Positions 58,195 to 64,000 of a stretch of DNA of 64,000 nucleotides are shown here, piece by piece; within the stretch, counting starts at the first letter, position 1, and each line of letters starts with the position of its first letter. Origin of the DNA: JAJZVS01 sp963708095 (GTDB lineage: Bacteria; Pseudomonadota; Alphaproteobacteria; Acetobacterales; Acetobacteraceae); the NCBI GenBank assembly GCA_963708095.1, contig OY970182.1, forward strand, positions 2,418,001 to 2,482,000. The letters run 5' to 3'. Below the pieces are notes generated by a model that ran no database searches, had not been told where the DNA came from, and saw nothing but the letters and a program-made list of their open reading frames with translations. Both the position numbers and the translations under genes were made by a program.

Positions 58195-59370
58195 TCAGGC
58201 GTTCCCCGCCAGGTAATCGACCGCCGCCTGCACGCCCCCCGGCCGATGCGGCACACCGGCAGCGCGCAGCCCCATTTCCACCCCGCCCAAGGTGCCGAGC
58301 AATTGCAGGTCGCCGAAATCGCCGAGATGGCCGATACGGAACACACGATCCTTCAGCATCCCGAGCCCGTTGCCCAGGCTCATGTTGAACTTCTCCAGGA
58401 TGGTGGCGCGCAGCGTGTCGGCGCTGTGGCCCTCCGGCATGCGCACGGCGGTCAGGGACGACGAGTAATGCCGCGGCTCGACGCATTGCACTTCCAGCCC
58501 CCAGGCGCGCACGGCGCGGCGGGTTGCTTCGGCGTGGCGGTCGTGACGGGCGAAGACGTTGTCCAGGCCTTCTTCCAGCAGCATCTTCACCGCCTCGTTC
58601 AGGCCGAACAGCAGGTTGGTGCCGGGGGTGTAGGGGAAGAAGCCGGTCTTGTTGGCTTCCAGCATCGGCCGCCAGTCCCAGTAGCTGCGCGGCAGCTTTG
58701 CGTGCTCCGCCGCCGCCAGGGCCTTGGCGCTGACCGCGTTGAAGCTCAGGCCCGGCGGCAGCATCAGCCCTTTCTGCGAGCCCGCGACGGTGACGTCGAC
58801 GCCCCATGCGTCGTGCCGGTAGTCGATCGAGGCGAGTGAGGATATCGTATCCACCAGCAGCAGCGCCGGATGCCTGGCCGCATCGATCGCCGCCCGCACT
58901 TCGTCGATGCGCGAGGTGCAGCCGGTGGAGGTTTCGTTGTGCACGACGCAGACCGCCTTGATGCGATGCGCCTTGTCTCCCGCCAGCGCCTCCCCGATCG
59001 CCGCCGGGTCGGCGCCATGTCGCCAGTCGGTATCGAGGAAGATCGGCGTCAGTCCGAGCTTCGTTGCCATCTCGTTCCACAAGGTGGCGAACCAGCCGGT
59101 GCGGCTCATGAGCACGGTATCCCCGGGCGACAGCGTGTTCGCGAGGGCCGCTTCCCACGCGCCGGTGCCGGAGGCGGGATAGACGACGACCGGCCCCTCG
59201 GTCTGGAAGATGCGCCGCAGGTTGGTGAGCAGCTCGCTGCCCATGCGCCCGAACGTCGGGCCGCGATGGTCGATCGTCGGCTGGTCGATCGCCCGCAGCA
59301 CCCGGTCGGGGACGTTGGTGGGGCCTGGGATCTGCAGGAAATGGCGGCCGGCGTGATAGGTCTGGGACAT
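58195..59370 (-). CDS. Serine/alanine(ureidoglycine)-glyoxylate aminotransferase family
   Basis: 391 aa fold-type I class V aminotransferase. Seen: HAGRHFLQIPGPTNVPDRVL, IDHRGPTFGRMGSELLTNL, YPASGTGAWEAALANTLSPG, VVHNETSTGCTSRIDEVRAA, LLVDTISSLASIDYRHDAWG and the PLP Lys in VDVTVAGSQKGLMLPPGLSF. GPTNVP and HRGPTF are typical of SgaA/PucG enzymes. ATG 59370 follows other in-frame Mets. It sits between a GntR regulator and an importer, so it likely deaminates the imported amine or amino acid onto glyoxylate. Confidence 0.9.
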   Translation of the reverse strand: MSQTYHAGRHFLQIPGPTNVPDRVLRAIDQPTIDHRGPTFGRMGSELLTNLRRIFQTEGPVVVYPASGTGAWEAALANTLSPGDTVLMSRTGWFATLWNEMATKLGLTPIFLDTDWRHGADPAAIGEALAGDKAHRIKAVCVVHNETSTGCTSRIDEVRAAIDAARHPALLLVDTISSLASIDYRHDAWGVDVTVAGSQKGLMLPPGLSFNAVSAKALAAAEHAKLPRSYWDWRPMLEANKTGFFPYTPGTNLLFGLNEAVKMLLEEGLDNVFARHDRHAEATRRAVRAWGLEVQCVEPRHYSSSLTAVRMPEGHSADTLRATILEKFNMSLGNGLGMLKDRVFRIGHLGDFGDLQLLGTLGGVEMGLRAAGVPHRPGGVQAAVDYLAGNA

Positions 59371-59399
59371 GTGCTGGATCTCGCTGTTTCGGGTTCGCG

Positions 59400-60107
59400 T
59401 CATGCGGAGCCGGCCTGGCTCCAGGGATCGGGCGCGCCAAGCGCGCCGAGGATGATGCCGGCGGTACGCCGGTAGTGTTGGCACAGCAGGCGGGCGGCGT
59501 GGTCCGGATCGCCGGCGAGCGCGGCGCGGGCCAGCGCCTCGTGCTCGGCACGGGCGTCACGGGTCGGATAGGCGGCGCGCATCGCGAGCGCCCGGTAGCG
59601 GCGGAACTGCTGGTTCAGGGTCTCCCCAAAGCCGGCGATCCAGCGCGAGTGGGCGCCGCCGATCAGGGCGGCGTGGAACTCGGCATGCTGGCGTTCCCAT
59701 TCCGGATTTTCACGGAAATCCGCAACGGCGGCGGAATTGGGCGTGCGAGCCAGACGGTGAGCGGCGAGCAGCAGCCGCTCCTCCCACGTCGGGTCGGCGG
59801 TCTGCATGGAGCGGCGAAGTGCCGCTTCTTCCAGCAGGCAGCGGGTTTCGGTGAGCTCGATGAGGTCGGTGGGGCTGACCTCGGCGGCGGAGAAGCCGCG
59901 CTGTTCGGCGAGGATCGCAAGGCCTTCGGCGGCCAGGCGGTTGAGGGCTTCGCGGGCGGGGGTGGGGCCAACATGATAACGTTCTGCGATGAATTCGACC
60001 GGAAGCCGCGCGCCGGGAGGGATGGCGCAGCTCAGAATATCGGCACGGAGCCGTTCATAGGCGGCGGCAGCCTTGGTGCGGGGGGTCGGGGGGGCAAGCT
60101 GGGTCAT
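59400..60107 (-). CDS. GntR family regulator (FadR/FCD subfamily)
   Basis: 235 aa. N-terminal wHTH: AYERLRADILSCAIPPGARL, PVEFIAERYHVGPTPAREAL, NRLAAEGLAILAEQRGFSAA, then an FCD ligand domain (LTETRCLLEEAALRRSM, WERQHAEFHAALIGGAHSRW, EHEALARAALAGDPDHAARL) with His residues that usually bind a metal and a carboxylate ligand. Overlies a paired ATCGATAA operator 16-56 bp upstream, suggesting autoregulation and control of the downstream aminotransferase and importer genes. Confidence 0.9.
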   Translation of the reverse strand: MTQLAPPTPRTKAAAAYERLRADILSCAIPPGARLPVEFIAERYHVGPTPAREALNRLAAEGLAILAEQRGFSAAEVSPTDLIELTETRCLLEEAALRRSMQTADPTWEERLLLAAHRLARTPNSAAVADFRENPEWERQHAEFHAALIGGAHSRWIAGFGETLNQQFRRYRALAMRAAYPTRDARAEHEALARAALAGDPDHAARLLCQHYRRTAGIILGALGAPDPWSQAGSA

Positions 60108-60122
60108 GGGCGGCGGCCAGAA

Positions 60123-60163
60123 TTATCGATAAATATTCCCATGTCAAGAGAATCATCGATAAT
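60123..60163 (-). promoter_or_regulatory. Paired GntR operator upstream of gntR
   Basis: TTATCGATAA (60123-60132, perfect 10-bp palindrome) and TCATCGATAA (60153-60162) share ATCGATAA and have centres 30 bp apart, about three helical turns. The 41-bp A/T-rich patch stands out in a GC-rich background and lies just before the gntR start at 60107. Confidence 0.65.
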
Positions 60164-60219
60164 CGTGCCCGCCGCCGCGCACGGACAAGGCGCCCCCCTT
60201 GCCCGGGCAATCCAGGGTT

Positions 60220-62340
60220 TCAGCCCGCCGTCTGCCCGACCCGCCGGAGCTGATCCTTCGCCGCAGTCACCACCTTCTCCGTCGTGAAGCCAAAATGGTC
60301 CATCACCTCCTCGATCGGGGCCGACGCACCGAAGGTGTGCATCCCGATCCGGGCGCCCGTGTTGCCCACGTAACGGTCCCACCCGATCACCGCTCCGGCC
60401 TCCACCGACACCCTCGCCGCGACACGGGGCGGCAACACTTTGTCGCGGTAGGCCTGGTCCTGGCGTTCGAACAATTCCCACGACGGCATGCTGACGACAC
60501 GCGCGGCAATGCCCTCCTGCGCGAGCGCCTCATGGGCCTTGAGGCACAGCCCAACTTCGCTGCCGGTGCCGATCAGGATCACCGCCGGCGTACCGCTTGG
60601 CGCATCGGCAAGCACATAGGCGCCCTGCGCGAGGCCGGCGGCCGGCGCATAGCGTGTGCGATCCAACGTCGGCAGCGCTTGGCGGCTGAGCACCAGGCAG
60701 GCGGGGTCACGTTTCAGTTTCATGACGACTCGCCACGCCTCGACGACCTCATTGGCGTCGGCCGGACGCAAGGTGATGAGGCCGGGGATGCTGCGCAGCG
60801 CGACAAGCTGCTCGACCGGCTGGTGCGTCGGCCCGTCCTGGCCGAGGCCGATCGAATCATGCGTGAAGATAAATACGGCCGGCAGTTCCATCAGCGCGCT
60901 CAGGCGGATGGGCGGCTTCATGTAGTCGGAGAAAATGAGGAAGCCGGCGCCATAGGGGCGCACACCGGACAGAGCGAGGCCGTTCACCGCCGCGCCCATC
61001 GCGTGCTCGCGGATACCAAAATGAAGGTTGCGCCCTGCCGGCGTGTCAATGCCGAACTCGCCGGCGTCCGGGAAGGTCAGCAATGTCTTGGTCGAGGGCG
61101 CGAGGTCGGCGGCGCCACCGATCAACCAGGGGTAGTGCAGCGCGATGGCGTTCATCACCTTGCCGGACGCATCACGGCTCGCCACGCCCTTGGCATCGGC
61201 GGGGAATGCGGGCAGCGCGGAATCCCAGCCGTCCGGAAGCTCGCCTGCCAGCATTTGTGTGAGCTGGGCGGCAAGCTCCGGATGGTCGCGGCGATAGGCT
61301 TCCATCCGCGCGGTCCAGTCGGCGTGCAGCCGCCCGCCGCGGCGGCCGACGCCGCGCGCGAAATGCTCCCGCACGCCGGCCGGCACGAGGAACTTGGCGT
61401 CTTCCGGCCAGCCATATGAGCGCTTGGCGAGGCGGACCTCGTCGACGCCGAGCGGTTCCCCATGCGCGGCGGCGGTATCCTGCTTGTGCGGGGCACCGTA
61501 GCCGATATGGCTCGCAACGATAATCAGGGTCGGCACATCGTTGTGACGCCGGAAGGAACGGATCGCCTGTGCAACCCGCTGCGTGTCGTTGGCGTCCCCG
61601 ACCCGGTGCACGTTCCAGCCGTAGGCACGGAAACGCATGGCGACGTCGTCGCTGAACGCGAGGTCCGTGCTGCCTTCGATGGTGATGCGGTTGCTGTCGT
61701 AGATCCAGCAGAGGTTGCCGAGCCGCAGATGGCCGGCGAGCGAGGCGGCTTCGCTCGTCACGCCCTCCATCATGTCGCCGTCGCCGCACAGCGTGTAGAT
61801 GTCATAGTCGAACACCACCGCATCCGGCCGATTGAAATGGCCACCCAGCCAGCGACGCGCAATCGCCATGCCGACGCTGGTGGCGCAGCCCTGCCCGAGC
61901 GGGCCGGTCGTCGTTTCGACGCCGGCGGTATGGCGGTATTCCGGATGGCCCGGGCAGGCGCTGCCGAGCTGACGGAACCGCTTGATCTCATCCAACGTCA
62001 CGGCCGTGCCCGTGCCGTCCGCCCGGACGCCGGCGAGATACAGCAGTGCGTACAGCAGCATCGACGCGTGGCCGTTCGACAGCACGAACCGGTCGCGGTC
62101 GGGCCAGCCCGGATCTTCCGGATCGTAGCGGAGGAAGGACTGCCACAGCGTATAGGCGACCGGCGCCAGGCCCATCGGCGTGCCCGGATGGCCGGAGTTC
62201 GCCTGCTGCACCGCATCCATCGCCAGGGTCCGGATGGTGTTGATGCAGACCTCGTCGATCGGGCGTTCGGCGAGCGGCGCGCTTTGCGCCTCGTCCGTCC
62301 CCGCCCGGCCTACTGCCTGCGTGTTTTCGTCATCCATCAT
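60220..62340 (-). CDS. tkt: Transketolase
   Basis: 706 aa. Seen: TLAMDAVQQANSGHPGTPMG, NGHASMLLYALLYLAG, PLGQGCATSVGMAIA, ThDP motif LCGDGDMMEGVTSEAASLAG with downstream YDSNRITIEGST, GIREHAMGAAVNGLALSGVR, FTHDSIGLGQDGPTHQPVEQ and RPADANEVVEAW. Interconverts pentose-phosphate sugars. ATG 62340 or 62337. Directly downstream of a phosphoketolase (38 bp), so probably one operon. Confidence 0.95.
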   Translation of the reverse strand: MMDDENTQAVGRAGTDEAQSAPLAERPIDEVCINTIRTLAMDAVQQANSGHPGTPMGLAPVAYTLWQSFLRYDPEDPGWPDRDRFVLSNGHASMLLYALLYLAGVRADGTGTAVTLDEIKRFRQLGSACPGHPEYRHTAGVETTTGPLGQGCATSVGMAIARRWLGGHFNRPDAVVFDYDIYTLCGDGDMMEGVTSEAASLAGHLRLGNLCWIYDSNRITIEGSTDLAFSDDVAMRFRAYGWNVHRVGDANDTQRVAQAIRSFRRHNDVPTLIIVASHIGYGAPHKQDTAAAHGEPLGVDEVRLAKRSYGWPEDAKFLVPAGVREHFARGVGRRGGRLHADWTARMEAYRRDHPELAAQLTQMLAGELPDGWDSALPAFPADAKGVASRDASGKVMNAIALHYPWLIGGAADLAPSTKTLLTFPDAGEFGIDTPAGRNLHFGIREHAMGAAVNGLALSGVRPYGAGFLIFSDYMKPPIRLSALMELPAVFIFTHDSIGLGQDGPTHQPVEQLVALRSIPGLITLRPADANEVVEAWRVVMKLKRDPACLVLSRQALPTLDRTRYAPAAGLAQGAYVLADAPSGTPAVILIGTGSEVGLCLKAHEALAQEGIAARVVSMPSWELFERQDQAYRDKVLPPRVAARVSVEAGAVIGWDRYVGNTGARIGMHTFGASAPIEEVMDHFGFTTEKVVTAAKDQLRRVGQTAG

Positions 62341-62377
62341 GCGTCCTCCGTTGTACCGGGGATATGCGCGCGCGGCC

Positions 62378-64000
62378 TCATGCCGTCCAGCGCCAGTTCC
62401 GGACTTCCGGCATATCCTCGCCGTGCTCGCTGATATAAAGCTTGTGGCGTTCCATCGCAGTCCAATAGCGCGCCGTCGCACGCTCCACCTCGCCCTCGAG
62501 GCGGGGGATGCGCCGGATGGCATCGAGCGCAAGCTGGTAGCGGTCGAGATTGTTCAGCACCACCATGTCGAACGGTGTCGTAGTCGTGCCTTCTTCCTTG
62601 TAGCCTCGCACATGGATGTTGTCATGGTTGCGGCGCCGGTAGGTGAGCTTGTGGATCATCGCCGGATAGCCGTGGTAGGCGAAGATGACCGGCCTGTCGG
62701 TGGTGAACAACGCATCGAAATCCGCGTCACCCAGGCCGTGCGGATGCTCTGACTGCGGCTGCAATGCCATCAGGTCCACGACATTGACGACCCGGATGCG
62801 GATATCCGGAACGTCGTCGCGCAACAAAGTGACCGCGGCCAGTGTCTCGAGCGTGGGCACGTCGCCGGCGCAGGCCATGACCACATCGGGATCGTCCCCC
62901 GCGGTGCCGGCCCAGCCCCAGATGCCGGCGCCAACGGTGCAGTGGCGGATGGCGGCGTCAATGTCCAGCCATTGCCATTCGGGCTGCTTGCCGGCGACGA
63001 TCAGGTTGACGTAGTTGCGGCTGCGCAGGCAGTGATCCGCCACCGACAGCAGGCAGTTCGCGTCCGGCGGCAGATAGATGCGGACAATATCGGATTTCTT
63101 GTTGGCGATGTGGTCGATGAACCCCGGGTCCTGATGGGAGAAACCGTTGTGGTCCTGACGCCAGACGTGCGAGGTCAGCAGATAGTTCAGGGACGCGATC
63201 GGCTGCCGCCACGGGATGTTCCGGCTCTCCTTCAGCCATTTCGCGTGCTGGTTGAACATCGAATCGATGATGTGGATGAATGCCTCGTAGCAGTTGAACA
63301 GGCCGTGGCGCCCGGTCAGCAAGTATCCCTCCAGCCAACCCTCGCAGAGATGCTCGCTCAATACCTCCATCACCCGGCCGTCGGCGCTGAGGTCGATGTC
63401 CACATCCTCGACCCCGGCCATCCATTCCTTGCCGGAGACTTCGTAGACGGCATCGAGCCGGTTGGACGCGGTCTCGTCGGGGCCGAAGAGACGGAAATTG
63501 CGGGTCGCGAGATTGTCCCGCATGACATCGCGCAGGAATTTCCCGAGCACCCGCGTCGATTCCGCCTCCACACCGCCCGGCGCCGGAACGGAAACGGCGT
63601 AGTCGCGGAAATGCGGCATCGCCAGGGGGCGCAGCAGCTCGCCCCCGTTGGCGTGCGGGTTCGCGCCCATGCGGCGATGCCCGGTCGGCGCGAGGGAGGC
63701 GAATTCCTCCCGGAACTTCCCGCCGGCGTCGAACAATTCCTGCGGCCGGTAGCTTCGCATCCACGCCTCAAGCTGTTTCAGATGCTCGGGATTACGGAAA
63801 TCCGCGATCGGGACCTGGTGCGCCCGCCAGGTGCCCTCCACCGGCTTGCCGTCGACGAATTTCGGCCCGGTCCAGCCTTTGGGCGTGCGGAAGACGATCA
63901 TCGGCCAGCGCGGACGCTGCACACCCGCGGGCGGATCGGCCGCCCGCGCCTCTGCCTGAATGCGGCGGATTTGTGCCAGGATGGTATCGAGCGTGCCAGC
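62378..64000 (-). CDS. xfp: Xylulose-5-P/fructose-6-P phosphoketolase, 5' part outside the window
   Basis: About 541 codons of a roughly 790-aa ThDP enzyme that splits xylulose 5-P into acetyl-P and glyceraldehyde 3-P. The frame is open to base 64000 (AGTLDTILAQIRRIQAEARA...), so the gene begins beyond the edge. Seen: PRWPMIVFRTPKGWTGPKFV, DGKPVEGTWRAHQVPI, RRMGANPHANGGELLRPLAM, FRLFGPDETASNRLDAVYEV, LTSHVWRQDHNGFSHQDPGF, LPPDANCLLSVADHCLRSRN and NHDNIHVRGYKEEGTTTTPF. The Gly-Tyr-Lys-Glu-Glu-Gly end is diagnostic. Confidence 0.95.
   Translation of the reverse strand, partial: AGTLDTILAQIRRIQAEARAADPPAGVQRPRWPMIVFRTPKGWTGPKFVDGKPVEGTWRAHQVPIADFRNPEHLKQLEAWMRSYRPQELFDAGGKFREEFASLAPTGHRRMGANPHANGGELLRPLAMPHFRDYAVSVPAPGGVEAESTRVLGKFLRDVMRDNLATRNFRLFGPDETASNRLDAVYEVSGKEWMAGVEDVDIDLSADGRVMEVLSEHLCEGWLEGYLLTGRHGLFNCYEAFIHIIDSMFNQHAKWLKESRNIPWRQPIASLNYLLTSHVWRQDHNGFSHQDPGFIDHIANKKSDIVRIYLPPDANCLLSVADHCLRSRNYVNLIVAGKQPEWQWLDIDAAIRHCTVGAGIWGWAGTAGDDPDVVMACAGDVPTLETLAAVTLLRDDVPDIRIRVVNVVDLMALQPQSEHPHGLGDADFDALFTTDRPVIFAYHGYPAMIHKLTYRRRNHDNIHVRGYKEEGTTTTPFDMVVLNNLDRYQLALDAIRRIPRLEGEVERATARYWTAMERHKLYISEHGEDMPEVRNWRWTA

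Overview
The window reads as chromosomal DNA of a high-GC alphaproteobacterium. The best guess is the acetic-acid-bacterium lineage (Acetobacteraceae/Rhodospirillales). That rests on a strong G/C third-position bias, a heme A synthase, a UbiK-type BMFP protein, an hldD-lgt-midA-pgeF run, an adjacent transketolase and phosphoketolase, and long palindromic intergenic elements. It is an inference from gene content and style; there is no rRNA or marker phylogeny here. Nearly all genes are metabolic or transport genes, interrupted by several patches with signs of transfer.

Layout. 1-2.1 kb: the end of a Tn554-type tyrosine recombinase, which meets a truncated SRAP gene; then tRNA-Gly(GCC) with its own terminator. 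2.2-7.6 kb: a tight operon of a threonine-synthase-like PLP enzyme, an MlrC-type metallopeptidase and a D-threonine aldolase/D-serine dehydratase-like enzyme, then a DHA2 exporter. 7.6-13.7 kb: a giant palindrome, a flavin monooxygenase fragment, a glycine-zipper lipoprotein, an ABM monooxygenase, msrA, and a nitrile hydratase/thiocyanate hydrolase-type cluster whose beta subunit is split into two genes, followed by DUF302. A roughly 130-bp three-hairpin repeat occurs both inside this cluster and 1.7 kb downstream. 13.7-20.5 kb: tldD with a PAS histidine kinase, heme A synthase, a shikimate dehydrogenase and a two-repeat retropepsin-like protease.

20.5-26.1 kb: an accessory patch with an MHS transporter, an SDR lacking most of its catalytic tetrad, a MipA/OmpV porin, fragments and a TetR regulator. 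26.4-32.5 kb: MmgE/PrpD, an OmpA-like protein, an Ldh2-type dehydrogenase, a second DHA2 exporter and a CaiB-type CoA-transferase. 32.6-36.1 kb: an A/T-richer island with a serine recombinase, a small secreted peptide and a DRT2/UG2-like antiviral reverse transcriptase. A strong stem-loop sits directly before the RT start. A GFA-family protein follows. This is the most likely place for an interesting system.

37-45.3 kb: an envelope operon (hldD, lgt, midA-like, pgeF, lipoprotein), divergent ubiK, a branched-chain-type binding protein, an M20 deacetylase and a GNAT. 45.8-54.3 kb: an aminotransferase, a two-subunit CoA-transferase, a DegP protease, an orphan molybdenum hydroxylase and a divergent LVIVD-repeat protein. 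54.4-64 kb: a second giant palindrome, a four-gene ABC importer operon with 4-bp overlaps, a serine/alanine-glyoxylate-type aminotransferase, a GntR regulator with a visible paired operator, transketolase, and a phosphoketolase running off the right edge.

The intergenic DNA is unusual in two ways. It carries long near-perfect palindromes, often between convergent genes. It also carries many 12-30 bp tandem duplications, which recur within genes as well.
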